DNA of 64,000 nt from NCBI RefSeq assembly GCF_947648125.1, contig NZ_CANSMR010000001.1, positions 124,001 through 188,000 on the forward strand. Reading direction: 5' to 3'. The notes under the pieces were generated by a model, which saw only the letters and a program-made list of their open reading frames with translations, made no database searches and was not told where the DNA came from. Numbering within the stretch: the first letter of the stretch is position 1; the number at the start of each line of letters is the position of its first letter. The translations under genes were made by a program, and so were the position numbers. The stretch comes from an uncultured Bradyrhizobium sp. (GTDB taxonomy: Bacteria; Pseudomonadota; Alphaproteobacteria; Rhizobiales; Xanthobacteraceae). This document shows positions 18,561-27,376 of this stretch, piece after piece.

Positions 18561-19268
18561 TCACCTCGAAGTGTCCCATGCCCCTGGCTCACGCAGGGAC
18601 AGACCGAAACCGGCGATGGAGAGGCCGTAAAGCACGACATCGACGCAGACGACGAGGTCGGGATCGATTGCTATCGCTGTAAGCCACATGACGATGGTCC
18701 AGAAGGAGCAGAACAAACCGGTCAGGCCGCCGGCCATGAGCCATGCCGTCCTGTCGTCCTTGGCGCCGAGCGTCGCGGCGATCCAGATCCGCAGGGCGGC
18801 CGAGGCAAGGAAGAGGGTGCAGAACAGCACGAAGATCTCATTCGAGATTGCGGTCGAGTTCCTGTAAAGGATGGCTCCGAGGCCGATATACAGTAGTCCG
18901 CTCGCGATCCAATCGAGATAGAGAGCCGGCCAACCGATTCGGATGATGGCGATGCAGAGCATCACGCCGCCGAAGATTGCCGAAATGCCGGGGACGTAGT
19001 CGGGGAGTTTCCTTCCGGAAATCGGGTCCATTAAAGCCAGTGTTGCCAGGCTCATCAGAACCACGCCGAGCACCGCGAGCCGAAGCCCGTCGGCAGGCCC
19101 CTTGAAGCGTTTTGCCGTGCGCTCGCGCCGTGCAAGCACCGCCGCGCGCACGGCGACGAGGTGCTTGACGCCGAATGGAGGGGATAATGGCTTCGACTCG
19201 GTCGGATTCGGTCGCCGCCGGCAGCTTTTGCGATTGACCCGATGTTTATTGTGCAGGCGAACCCTCAT
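18561..19268 (-). CDS. HdeD/DUF308-like multi-pass membrane protein
   Basis: A 235-residue inner-membrane protein with about six TM helices from residue 62 onward. Landmarks are GISAIFGGVMLCIAIIRIGW, ALYLDWIASGLLYIG and SIAGFGLSLREP. The arrangement suggests the DUF308/HdeD-like group, small membrane proteins tied to acid or envelope stress; the exact family is uncertain. The basic N-terminus of about 50 residues may be overcalled, because internal GTG codons exist. A clear paralogue, sharing the SAIFGG, ALYLDW and GFG-SL landmarks, is at 39398. It ends a leftward cluster with coiled-coil and small membrane proteins. Confidence 0.7.
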   Translation of the reverse strand: MRVRLHNKHRVNRKSCRRRPNPTESKPLSPPFGVKHLVAVRAAVLARRERTAKRFKGPADGLRLAVLGVVLMSLATLALMDPISGRKLPDYVPGISAIFGGVMLCIAIIRIGWPALYLDWIASGLLYIGLGAILYRNSTAISNEIFVLFCTLFLASAALRIWIAATLGAKDDRTAWLMAGGLTGLFCSFWTIVMWLTAIAIDPDLVVCVDVVLYGLSIAGFGLSLREPGAWDTSR

Positions 19269-19369
19269 TCGCGGCCCCTCGATCGCCGCCTTGTTCGTCG
19301 ACGTCTGGCGGCAGTTCTCCGTCGGTCAATATCGTCATCTTTGAACGGACGGTTCCTCCAACGGCTTGT

Positions 19370-19819
19370 TCAAGATTTGCGGGACGCCAGCAGTTTGCGC
19401 AGCGCAGACAAGATACCGAAACCAAGTGTGAGGCTATCGCCAAGGCTCTCGATGCGATGCCCTGCGGCTGTCAACATCTCTACCACCCCCTGTGAGTCAG
19501 CCATCGCGGTCTCGAGTGCGGCCGCCTCCATTTCCGCGAGCGCTTCAAGCTCGGGCGAGGCTGGCTCCCGCAGAGCGTAGACCAGCAAACTGAACGCTGC
19601 TGCAAGATAGATCGCAGCAATCGCCAAGGTAGCTCCGAGGTCGCCGAACGGAACCCGGATCGTCAGGAACAGAGCGTAGGTCGCAAGACCGGCGGCGACG
19701 ATGATCGCGGCGACCGCCAACGCGCCCGCCATCGTGCGTCGGATCAGTTGCCGGAGGAGAACTTGGCGGCGAAGCAGCGCCATCCGGGCATAGAGTTTTG
19801 CCGAGCTGAGAGTGGACAT
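19370..19819 (-). CDS. small membrane protein, phage-holin-like (DUF1469-like)
   Basis: A 149-residue protein. A basic N-terminus (residues 1-28) is followed by two TM helices (about 30-55 and 62-85, with ATLAIAAIYLAAAFSLLVYA) and a C-terminal amphipathic tail that ends with a basic patch. Such layouts are seen in the Actinobacterial/YqjE-type holin-like family often found beside ElaB/DUF883 proteins, as is the case here. GAAAGG precedes the ATG. A role at the membrane under stress is inferred from context only. Confidence 0.55.
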   Translation of the reverse strand: MSTLSSAKLYARMALLRRQVLLRQLIRRTMAGALAVAAIIVAAGLATYALFLTIRVPFGDLGATLAIAAIYLAAAFSLLVYALREPASPELEALAEMEAAALETAMADSQGVVEMLTAAGHRIESLGDSLTLGFGILSALRKLLASRKS

Positions 19820-19850
19820 GGTTTGGCCTTTCGATCGGAGCGGGAAACGG

Positions 19851-20132
19851 TCAGCGGAGCCGGCGACCGATAACGACGCCGAGCACAAGGCCGACGCAGA
19901 GCACACTGAGCGCGGTCAATCTGGGGTACTTGTCCAGCTCTTCACCGAACTCGTCGAGCATGTCGTTCAGCATCTTCAGGAGCGTCTCGACGTCATGCGG
20001 GTCATGCGTGCCGCCTGCCTGCTGCTCCTCCACGCGAGGCGACGGGCTCGGGCTTCTCTGCTCGGTCGCTGTTCCGTGGGCTCGGGCGTCTAGCTCCGCC
20101 CGTAGGGCCGCGATTTCACTCTTAAGGCTCAT
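19851..20132 (-). CDS. DUF883/ElaB-YqjD-like membrane-anchored protein
   Basis: A 93-residue protein with an N-terminal charged coil (SLKSEIAALRAELDARAHG), a low-complexity linker, a second helix and one C-terminal TM helix (LTALSVLCVGLVLGVVIGRR) ending in basic residues. Length and topology match ElaB/YqjD proteins, which in E. coli anchor inactive ribosomes to the membrane in stationary phase. Sequence similarity is mostly topological, so the assignment is moderate. It lies 31 bp before the holin-like gene and probably shares its transcript. Confidence 0.55.
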   Translation of the reverse strand: MSLKSEIAALRAELDARAHGTATEQRSPSPSPRVEEQQAGGTHDPHDVETLLKMLNDMLDEFGEELDKYPRLTALSVLCVGLVLGVVIGRRLR

Positions 20133-20227
20133 CGTCTTCTCCGCGATTCTTGCGCAAGAGGAGAGCCTATCCGCCCGGACAGGAGAGGATCGAAACGAGT
20201 CCTCCCCCCGGGTCCGAGCGTATAGGA

Positions 20228-20947
20228 CTACTGGATCGCGTCCTTGATGGACTTGCGGATCGAGTTGTATGTGTCGGCGAAGCGCTGCTGGGCGTCGGCA
20301 TAGTTTCGCATCACGGCGTCCCATGCTTCGCGCGAGGCCGTCTGAAGGCGTCCGACCCGTACCTTTGCCTCATCGACCTGGGCCTTGAGGCCGTCGATGC
20401 GGGCGTCAATGCCCGCTCTCTGCTTGGCGGCGAGCTTGTCGGCTTCAGTGCGCAGCTCATCGATCGATTTCTGCCATGCCTTCTGGCGAGCCTCGAATTC
20501 AGCCTCCAGTACGGCCTGACGGGTAGCGAGATCGGCCTTTACCGTATCGAGATACTCACCCACCTTGGCCTGGAACGCGCTCGAGCGTTCGTCGAGCGCT
20601 TTGCGTGCATCGGCGACCTGAGTATCCGTCCAGGTCCGCGCGTTGGCTGCGGCTTCTTCGGCCTTGACGCGATAAGCCTCTCGCGTGTCCCGAAGTTCCT
20701 TGAGCGCGGCGTCGGCCTTTGCACGGACATCCGCCTGGCGCTTGGCGAGGTCCTGCTCCAAATTGGCGATGGCGGCGTCGAATTCGGAGAGCCGGTCCTG
20801 CGACCACTGTATCGCCTGCCGGGCCGATGACGGCTGGTTCTGATTGGACCGAGCGGCGTGCGGGGCCTGGTCCTGCGCAAAGCCGGCTGCGCAAACCGTG
20901 ACCTCGGCAAGGATTGCAAGGCAAAAAGCCCAGGAACGTGATTTCAT
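20228..20947 (-). CDS. exported coiled-coil protein of unknown function
   Basis: A 239-residue protein with a clear signal peptide (SWAFCLAILAEVTVCAAG, cleavage after AGFAQ). The rest is almost wholly helical, with repeated 11-residue-like Ala/Lys/Glu/Arg patterns such as DLAKRQADVRAKADAALKEL. The mature form should be a long periplasmic coiled coil of the apolipoprotein- or phasin-like kind. Its tail region (VGRLQTASREAWDAVMRNYA) parallels that of the next gene upstream (SRIGEVKDAGDQSWNAVKSG), so the two are paralogues, one exported and one cytosolic. Function is not known. Confidence 0.7.
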   Translation of the reverse strand: MKSRSWAFCLAILAEVTVCAAGFAQDQAPHAARSNQNQPSSARQAIQWSQDRLSEFDAAIANLEQDLAKRQADVRAKADAALKELRDTREAYRVKAEEAAANARTWTDTQVADARKALDERSSAFQAKVGEYLDTVKADLATRQAVLEAEFEARQKAWQKSIDELRTEADKLAAKQRAGIDARIDGLKAQVDEAKVRVGRLQTASREAWDAVMRNYADAQQRFADTYNSIRKSIKDAIQ

Positions 20948-21001
20948 GTCATTTCTCTCTTGGAGATTGAACTGGGACAGTCGCAAGTCGAAGGGACCGC
21001 A

Positions 21002-21610
21002 TTACAGCAGCTTCGAGAGTGCCTCTTTGATCTTCTGGATTGTACGGTCATGAACGGCCCTGGCCTCGGCAAGTCCGCTCTTCACGGCGTTCCAGGACTG
21101 GTCGCCGGCATCCTTGACCTCACCGATCCGGCTCTGAAATTTCTCGGTCTCGTCCGATAGGCGCTTGATCGCGGCGTCGAACTCGCCGCGCGCCTTGTCC
21201 ACGATCTCAGTCGCCTGTTTGCGCAGGGCTGTCAGGGACGCCTCCCACGACCGGCGCTGGGCTTGCGCGCGCGCGGCAACGACATCGCGCACCGTATCCG
21301 CCTGATCCCCGGCAGCCGACAGGAAAGACTGGAACGCCGATTCCACATTGACCCACTCGGCCTCGATCGCACTCTGAACTTCCTGGGTACTGCGCTTGAC
21401 GGCGTCGGCCTCCGTGCGCAGGCCGTCGTAAAATCTCCGCAGATTGACCTGGGATTCTTGCAAGCGTGCCAGCGCGCGGTCGGCCTCCTTACGTGCGCTC
21501 TCCTTCAAGTTGGCGGAGGATTTCTCCACCTCCGATATGATCGTGTCCAAGTCATCGAGCCGCTGCTTTGCCCAAGCGACGCTCTCATGCGCATAAGATT
21601 GTTCGGTCAT
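21002..21610 (-). CDS. cytosolic coiled-coil protein, paralogue of the exported one
   Basis: A 202-residue protein without a signal peptide or TM helix. It is helical throughout, with long Ala/Glu/Lys heptads (LKESARKEADRALARLQESQ), and its end resembles the downstream exported protein. Phasin-like granule proteins and apolipoprotein-like proteins share this character, but no specific family is recognised. The start ATG at 21610 follows a short AAGGAAAC-type ribosome site. It lies 54 bp upstream of its paralogue and follows the TetR gene. Confidence 0.65.
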   Translation of the reverse strand: MTEQSYAHESVAWAKQRLDDLDTIISEVEKSSANLKESARKEADRALARLQESQVNLRRFYDGLRTEADAVKRSTQEVQSAIEAEWVNVESAFQSFLSAAGDQADTVRDVVAARAQAQRRSWEASLTALRKQATEIVDKARGEFDAAIKRLSDETEKFQSRIGEVKDAGDQSWNAVKSGLAEARAVHDRTIQKIKEALSKLL

Positions 21611-21683
21611 TGCTTGTTTCCTTGCTTGTTTGGGGATAGAAAACGATGAAATGCTCCGAACCGGCCGCCTTTCCGCTCACCTG

Positions 21684-22355
21684 TCATTGGGAAAGCCGGA
21701 CTTCCAGGAAGTCACTGCGACAGAGGTCGCGGATCATCTCTTCGATCTGGCGCACGCCGCTGTCCTGAATTGTCTTCCAGCCCATGCCGCGAAGCAGGAT
21801 GCCGCGAAGGAGCCTGAAGCTGATGATCGCGGTGACGATCGCGCTTACGCGCAGCCGTAGCGCCTCACCTTTCGGGGCGCCTTTGTAAAAATCGCCCGCG
21901 AACTCGACGAGATGCTCCAATAAGGGCACGATCGCCCGCTCATGGATCAGGGCGAAGGCCTCGTCATTGTCATAGGCACACCGCGCCACAAACATCGTCC
22001 ACGTGTGCGGCTCGGCATCCCTCAAGAGGAATTGCAGGAGACTTACCAGTGCTTCCTCGAAGCGCGCAGCTTTGTCGCCTGTTTGCGGCCCTTCCAGGAT
22101 GCTGCCTATTTCCCCGAAACGGGCATGGGCATACTCCGCAATCGTCTCTGCGGCCGCCAAATACAATTCCTTCTTCCCTCCGAAATGGTAAGGAATGGCC
22201 GAGAGATTGGCTTTCGCGGCTTTCGCCAGCGTGCGTGTGCTCGCTCCTTCATATCCGACAGCACCGATCACCTCGATCGCAGCCTCAATCAACCGAGAGC
22301 GCGTTTTCGCGCTCCGCATTTCGTGTCCGCTGGGTGTCGCTTCGTCTGTTTTCAT
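21684..22355 (-). CDS. TetR-family regulator, CecR-like
   Basis: A 223-residue regulator. The helix-turn-helix (about 12-60) contains EAAIEVIGAVGYEGASTRTLA and AKANLSAIPYHFGGKKELYL, followed by the C-terminal helical domain of the CecR/DUF1956 subgroup. Members of that group control RND or ABC exporters near their gene. Here the regulator is divergent from an RND adaptor-pump pair. The ATG at 22355 is preceded by GGGAAGAG; another ATG at 22376 has no ribosome site. A perfect 12-bp palindrome lies in the divergent region and is a likely operator. Confidence 0.83.
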   Translation of the reverse strand: MKTDEATPSGHEMRSAKTRSRLIEAAIEVIGAVGYEGASTRTLAKAAKANLSAIPYHFGGKKELYLAAAETIAEYAHARFGEIGSILEGPQTGDKAARFEEALVSLLQFLLRDAEPHTWTMFVARCAYDNDEAFALIHERAIVPLLEHLVEFAGDFYKGAPKGEALRLRVSAIVTAIISFRLLRGILLRGMGWKTIQDSGVRQIEEMIRDLCRSDFLEVRLSQ

Positions 22356-22376
22356 CAGAGGCTCTTCCCTTTTCAT

Positions 22377-22839
22377 GCGATAGAAGTTAACTCATTCGAA
22401 TGAACTTTTCAAGGATCAACATCGCACAGATGCGCCAGTCGCGCCGCGCCGGGATCAATGCGGATCAATTTCTTAGGTCAGTTCAATAGGATGGGCCGCT
22501 CTCAATCGCCGGGCTCGTGCTTGTTTTTGCCGAGGAGAGCGCCCCGTGACGGCGCTTGCGGGTGGGGCGGGCGTGTGCAGCGAACCCTCAGAGGCTTGCT
22601 TATTCGGAGCCGGAGCGTCCGCTCCGTCCTGCAAACGACCTTGCCGGTCCCCCGGGATTGGTCGCTCGAACGATTCCCCACAGTCGTGTCGACCGCCAGC
22701 GTTACGCTCGACGACGTGCAACCCCGCGGCCTTCTGCTCGACGAGCGGGCGGACGGTCGATGCATCCGAACCGTCCGTCACCGCCCGGAACGACCTTGTG
22801 CCCTACCTTTCCAGATATAGCAGCAAAGGACGACTAAGA
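22377..22839. other. divergent intergenic region between the TetR and RND genes
   Basis: About 460 bp. The candidate operator at 22392-22403 is near the regulator start. Open frames from 22458 to 22820 on the plus strand do not resemble a known protein; they may be a remnant or simply GC-rich noncoding sequence. The RND adaptor start is set at 22840 by AAAGGA and a lipobox, so the 98-codon extension upstream is rejected. Confidence 0.5.
22392..22403. promoter_or_regulatory. candidate TetR operator TCATTCGAATGA
   Basis: A perfect 12-bp palindrome, TCATTCGAATGA, flanked by partly symmetric AAGTTAAC/AACTTTT arms. It lies 37 bp upstream of the TetR start. The position and symmetry fit autoregulation by the CecR-like protein and perhaps control of the divergent efflux genes. 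Confidence 0.5.
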
Positions 22840-23916
22840 ATGCTCAGCGCTTTCCGCGGCGCCGCCCTTCTGGCTCTGCTCATGCTTCTTACGACCTGCA
22901 ACGAAAAGGTTGCGAACGAGCAGCGTGCAGTCAAGCCGATTGCCTCGCCTGTGACCAGAGTCGATGTTGTTGATATTCCCATCACCTACACGGTCCCAGG
23001 CTCCGTCGTCTCCGACGGACGTGTCGACGTGTCCTCGCGTGTGGTGGGTTTCATCGAACAGCTTGACGTCCGGGAGGGGAATAAGGTCTCTCGCGGCGAA
23101 CTGCTCGTGCGCATCGACCAGACCGACATCGACGAGGCGATCCGCCAGGCGCAGGCCGCCGTTCGCGCGAGCCAGGAGGATTTGGACGATGCCGAACGGG
23201 ACGTCGAGAAATACGGCAAGCTCATCCAGACCGGCGCGGTGGCGACCGAAACGCTGCGCAAGGCGAAGGTGAGGCTCGACATCGCCGGCGCGACGCTCGA
23301 CAAGGCGCGATCGGCTCTCGCCGCCGCCGAGGCGCAAAAGGGCTATGCCACGATCACGAGCCCCGTCGATGGCGTCATCGTCTCCGTCGCCAAGCGCCGC
23401 GGCGAGATGGCGATGGCGGGATCCACCATCCTGACTGTGGAATCCCACGAGGTCCTGTTGTTCAAGGCGTTCGTCTCCGAAAGCAGCCTTGCTCTGATCG
23501 GCCCTAAGACGCCGGTCACGGTCCGGATCGATACACTGAAGGACATCCCGTTCCGCGGCAAAATCCGAGGCATTGTACCTTCGGGCGATGACGTCACCCG
23601 CCGCTACGAGATCAACGTCATTCTCCCCAATGACCCGTCTCTGGTGCCGGGCATGTTCGGCCGCGCGCAAATCCTCCTTGGCATGCGGAAGGCGCCGGCT
23701 GTCCCGCGCAACGCCGTAGTCCGTCGCGGTGGCCTCGACGGCGTGTTCGTGCTCGACGGCAAGGTGGCGCGGTTCCGTTGGCTGCGCACCGGGCGGGAGC
23801 TCGCCGACTCCGTGGAGGTTGTCGCTGGGCTGTCGGGTGAGGAGACCATCCTGGCCGCCGCCAATGATGCGGTGCGCGATGGCTCGGTGATTGAGGCGGC
23901 GGAGAGCGCACGATGA
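22840..23916 (+). CDS. RND efflux periplasmic adaptor lipoprotein
   Basis: A 358-residue membrane-fusion protein. The signal ends in a lipobox (LLMLLTTC, Cys about 20), so it is a lipoprotein of the inner membrane. The lipoyl half-motifs are VGFIEQLDVREGNKVSRGEL and YATITSPVDGVIVSVAKRRG, flanking an alpha-hairpin (IDEAIRQAQAAVRASQEDLD), and a beta-barrel domain follows. It couples the RND pump to an outer-membrane channel, for which no gene is present here. The stop overlaps the pump start (ATGA), so translation is coupled. Confidence 0.9.
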   Translation: MLSAFRGAALLALLMLLTTCNEKVANEQRAVKPIASPVTRVDVVDIPITYTVPGSVVSDGRVDVSSRVVGFIEQLDVREGNKVSRGELLVRIDQTDIDEAIRQAQAAVRASQEDLDDAERDVEKYGKLIQTGAVATETLRKAKVRLDIAGATLDKARSALAAAEAQKGYATITSPVDGVIVSVAKRRGEMAMAGSTILTVESHEVLLFKAFVSESSLALIGPKTPVTVRIDTLKDIPFRGKIRGIVPSGDDVTRRYEINVILPNDPSLVPGMFGRAQILLGMRKAPAVPRNAVVRRGGLDGVFVLDGKVARFRWLRTGRELADSVEVVAGLSGEETILAAANDAVRDGSVIEAAESAR

Positions 23917-26900
23917 ACGAGCGTCACCTGAACTTCACCGGGCGTCTTGCCCAGACCTTCATCACCTCGAAGCTGACCATCGTCTTCATCATCGCAGTGG
24001 CGCTGATGGGCGTGCTGGCGGTTCTGCGGACGCCGCGCGAAGAAAACCCGCAGATCGTGGTGCCCGCCGCACTGATCACCGTCAGCCTGCCGGGAGCCTC
24101 GGCCGCTGAGGTCGAGGATCTGGTCGTTACGCCCCTCGAAGGAATCCTGAGCGAAATAAGCGGCGTCGATCACATCGAGAGCACGGCACAAAACTCCCTT
24201 GGCACGGTTCAGGTGCAGTTCAAGGTCGGCCAGCCGAAGGAGGAGTCGCTGGTCAAGCTCTACGACCGCGTGCTTGCGAGCCGCAGCCGCCTGCCGACCG
24301 ATGCGGGGACTCCGTTTGTGCGCAGCATCGACGCCGACGATGTGCCCATTCTGACCTTCACGTTGGCCTCGTCCCAATACGACGACTATGCTTTGAGGCG
24401 GGTCGCCGAGCGCATGGCCGAGCGGCTGCGCAGCACCGATAATGTCTCGGTGGTCAGTATCCAGGGCGGCCGGAGGCGGGAAATCGCGATCGAACTCGAT
24501 CCGAATCGCCTGCAGGCTTTCGGCGTGACGCTCAGCCAGGCCTACGCCGCATTCTTTGCGAGCAATCTGTCAGCGCCCCTGGAGCCGACGGTGCGCGATG
24601 GCAAGGTCGAGGCCATCAAGCTTTCCGCTTCCTTCGCATCGGTGGAAGATGTCCTGAATCAGGTCGTCGGCGTTTACAATGGCCGCCCGGTCTATGTGCG
24701 CGACGTGGCGACCGCAACCGACGGCCCGCCCTCCGAGATCACTACCTTCAGCCGGTTCTCGTTCGGACCCGGAGATCCGCGCTTTGGCCAGGCAGACTCG
24801 GCGGATCTGCCGGCGGTGACCATCGCCGTCTCCAAGAAGAAGGGCGCCAATGCGGTGGTGGTGGCCAATGCCGTGATCGACCGCGTCGAGCGCATGCAGG
24901 CATCCTTGGTGCCCAAGGACGTTCAGGTGATCGTCACACGCAATGACGGTGAAAAGGCGAATGCCGCCGTGAACCTCCTTCTAGAGCATCTTCTCATTGC
25001 GCTGGCGACAGTCGGCCTGGTGCTGATCTTCTTCCTCGGCTGGCGCGAGGCGTCGATCGTCATGGTGACGGTGCCGCTCATTCTATCGATCACGCTCGCT
25101 GCCGACCTGCTCGGAGGCGTCACCATCAACCGGGTGACCCTGTTCGCGCTCATCCTGTCCCTGGGCCTCCTCGTGGACGCAGCCATCGTGGTCATCGAGA
25201 ACATCCATCGCCACTACGGCTCCAAGCGGTCGCGCATCGGCAAGGAAGCGATCACGGTTCAGGCGACCAACGAGATCGGCAACGCCACCAACCTTGCAAC
25301 CGTTGCGGTCATGCTGGTGTTCAGTGCTCTGTTCTTGATCACCGACATGGCGGGACAATACTTCTATCCGGTCGCCTACAACGTACCGATCGCCATGGCG
25401 GCATCCCTGCTGGTGGCCTATGTCGTCACTCCCTGGGCGGCCAATCGCTGGCTCCATCGCCACGCCGTACAGGAGGAGGATGCACATATGCAGGAGGCGA
25501 CCCATGGAGAGCCGGGAAAGATGGAGCGTCTTTACCTGCGCCTCATCACGCCCTTGCAGCAGCGCCGGTTGATGCGGCTTACCTTCGGGGTCGTCATCCT
25601 CCTCCTGATGGGGGCCTCCATCATGCAGGGGGCCTGGCAGTTTGTCCGTCCCGCCGGGGTGGGGGGGACGGTCTCGGCGCTGGGCGTCCCCTTCGGCTTC
25701 CTGCCGAAGGACAACAAGAACACCTTCAACATCGTGATCTCTATGCCGGAAACCGCCCCGGTTGAAGTCACCGACGGGTTTGTGCGCGAGGTCGCGACGC
25801 TGCTCGCAAGGGAAAAGAGCGTCCTCAACTACCAGACCTGGATCGGGCAGGCAGGCGTTGAGGACTTCAATGGCTTGTTCAAGGGAACGGCCGGGCGCAC
25901 AGGCAACTACGTCGCCGAACTCCGCGTGAACTTGATCGACAAGCATCACCGCTGGGAGAGTTCGATCGACATCGTCCGCGAGCTGCGGCCGAAGGTTGAC
26001 GCCATCCGCGTGTCCTATCCCGGAGCAAAGGTCGCGCTCGTCGAGGATCCACCGGGTCCTCCCTTGCGCGCCACAGTCCTCGCTGAACTGTACGGCCCGG
26101 ATTCGGAGGGGCTGCGGACATTATCGGCCGAGGTTCTCAAAGCGTTCGCTACGACCTACGATATCGTCGACCTCACCAATACCGAGCCGTTCGACATCGT
26201 CGAACACCGCATGGTGCCGGACAAGGAGAAGGCGGCACTATCAAGGGTTTCCACGGCCCAGATTGCCGAGGCGCTGTCGCTTGTTTACGGCGGAAAAATC
26301 CTCAGTCGCGTCCATCTGCCTGACGAGAAGAATCCGGTCGACGTCAGGGCCTTCGTGCCGCGCCGCTTTGCGGTGGACCCGACCCGCCTCGACCGGATAT
26401 TCGTCGGCAATGCTGACGGCAAACCGGTGCCGCTCTCCGAACTGGTTGAGGTGCGGCCCGCGTCGGCGGACCGGCCGATCCTGCATCGCGACAACGAGAA
26501 GGTCACCTTCGTTGGCGCGGAACTGTCGAAATCCGTGCCGCTCTACGCCGTGCTCGACCTTCAGCGGCGGCTCGACAGCATTACCGCGCCGGACGGCCGG
26601 CCGTTGAAGACCGGCAATCTCGGTCTCAACCGCGACGCGCCCGACACCATCGACGGCTACCGGCTTTTGTGGGGCGGCGAGATGCGAATGACCCTCGACA
26701 TCTACCGCGATATGGGGAACGCCCTCGGCGGCGCCTTGATGCTGGTCTACCTGCTTCTCGTCGCCTACTACCGCTCCTTCCTGATCCCGATGATCGCCAT
26801 GTCGTCGGTGCCGCTCGGCATCATCGGCATCTTTCCGGGGCACTGGCTGGTTGGGGCCGACTTCTCGGCAACCTCGATGGTGGGCATCATTGCACTGTCC

Positions 26901-27245
26901 GGCGTGGTAATCCGCAATTCACTGCTGATCATCGACTTTATCCAGGACAACCTCAAGTACGGGATGCCGCTCGATGTGGCGGTCCGGCAGGCCGGCGCCG
27001 TGCGCCTTCGTCCGATCCTGCTGACGACGCTCGCCATCGTCCTCGGCTCGGCGATCATGGTCGGCGATCCGGTTTTCGGCGGGCTCGCCATCTCACTGAT
27101 CTTCGGAACGGTGGTCTCGACCGCGCTTGCGGTTTTTGTCGTGCCGATCCTTTACGGTCTCAATGCGCAGCGACGCTCCCCGAGCGGGAGGGGAGGAGGC
27201 CCCAATGTTGCGATCCTTGGGTCGGAGACCAACCGTCACGAATGA
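23913..27245 (+). CDS. RND efflux pump (AcrB/Cus-type superfamily)
   Basis: A 1110-residue inner-membrane pump with the usual twelve TM helices and two large periplasmic loops. The N-terminal TM1 region is followed by FGDPR-type porter sequence. TM4 carries LGLLVDAAIVVIENIHRHYG, with one proton-relay Asp and Ala at the second position, as in several metal- or small-molecule pumps and unlike the Asp-Asp pair of AcrB. The C-terminal half has the matching GVVIRNSLLIIDFI helix. Substrate is unknown. A CecR-like regulator is divergent from the adaptor gene. Confidence 0.9.
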   Translation: MNERHLNFTGRLAQTFITSKLTIVFIIAVALMGVLAVLRTPREENPQIVVPAALITVSLPGASAAEVEDLVVTPLEGILSEISGVDHIESTAQNSLGTVQVQFKVGQPKEESLVKLYDRVLASRSRLPTDAGTPFVRSIDADDVPILTFTLASSQYDDYALRRVAERMAERLRSTDNVSVVSIQGGRRREIAIELDPNRLQAFGVTLSQAYAAFFASNLSAPLEPTVRDGKVEAIKLSASFASVEDVLNQVVGVYNGRPVYVRDVATATDGPPSEITTFSRFSFGPGDPRFGQADSADLPAVTIAVSKKKGANAVVVANAVIDRVERMQASLVPKDVQVIVTRNDGEKANAAVNLLLEHLLIALATVGLVLIFFLGWREASIVMVTVPLILSITLAADLLGGVTINRVTLFALILSLGLLVDAAIVVIENIHRHYGSKRSRIGKEAITVQATNEIGNATNLATVAVMLVFSALFLITDMAGQYFYPVAYNVPIAMAASLLVAYVVTPWAANRWLHRHAVQEEDAHMQEATHGEPGKMERLYLRLITPLQQRRLMRLTFGVVILLLMGASIMQGAWQFVRPAGVGGTVSALGVPFGFLPKDNKNTFNIVISMPETAPVEVTDGFVREVATLLAREKSVLNYQTWIGQAGVEDFNGLFKGTAGRTGNYVAELRVNLIDKHHRWESSIDIVRELRPKVDAIRVSYPGAKVALVEDPPGPPLRATVLAELYGPDSEGLRTLSAEVLKAFATTYDIVDLTNTEPFDIVEHRMVPDKEKAALSRVSTAQIAEALSLVYGGKILSRVHLPDEKNPVDVRAFVPRRFAVDPTRLDRIFVGNADGKPVPLSELVEVRPASADRPILHRDNEKVTFVGAELSKSVPLYAVLDLQRRLDSITAPDGRPLKTGNLGLNRDAPDTIDGYRLLWGGEMRMTLDIYRDMGNALGGALMLVYLLLVAYYRSFLIPMIAMSSVPLGIIGIFPGHWLVGADFSATSMVGIIALSGVVIRNSLLIIDFIQDNLKYGMPLDVAVRQAGAVRLRPILLTTLAIVLGSAIMVGDPVFGGLAISLIFGTVVSTALAVFVVPILYGLNAQRRSPSGRGGGPNVAILGSETNRHE

Positions 27246-27376
27246 CCGAATTTGGCGGCGTCCCGAGGCTCTCAACCTTGACCGCGATTTCATCTCGAAG
27301 AAGGGGAGGGGCTTGGATCGCAGACGGCCGGAAGCGGCGTTTGCGACACCAGGGGAGGTGGCTGATCCCAAACGGG

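Noticed and set aside
18277-18579. Minus-strand 100-codon frame next to the membrane protein
   Set aside because: It is basic and serine-rich without any family motif, and overlaps the neighbouring gene. Considered noise.
22458-22839. Plus-strand frame giving a long N-terminal extension to the RND adaptor
   Set aside because: The lipobox and AAAGGA site place the start at 22840. The extension has no signal or homology.
26669-27376. A frame overlapping the RND pump and continuing into the PepSY-like gene
   Set aside because: The part before 27377 is an off-frame shadow of the pump.
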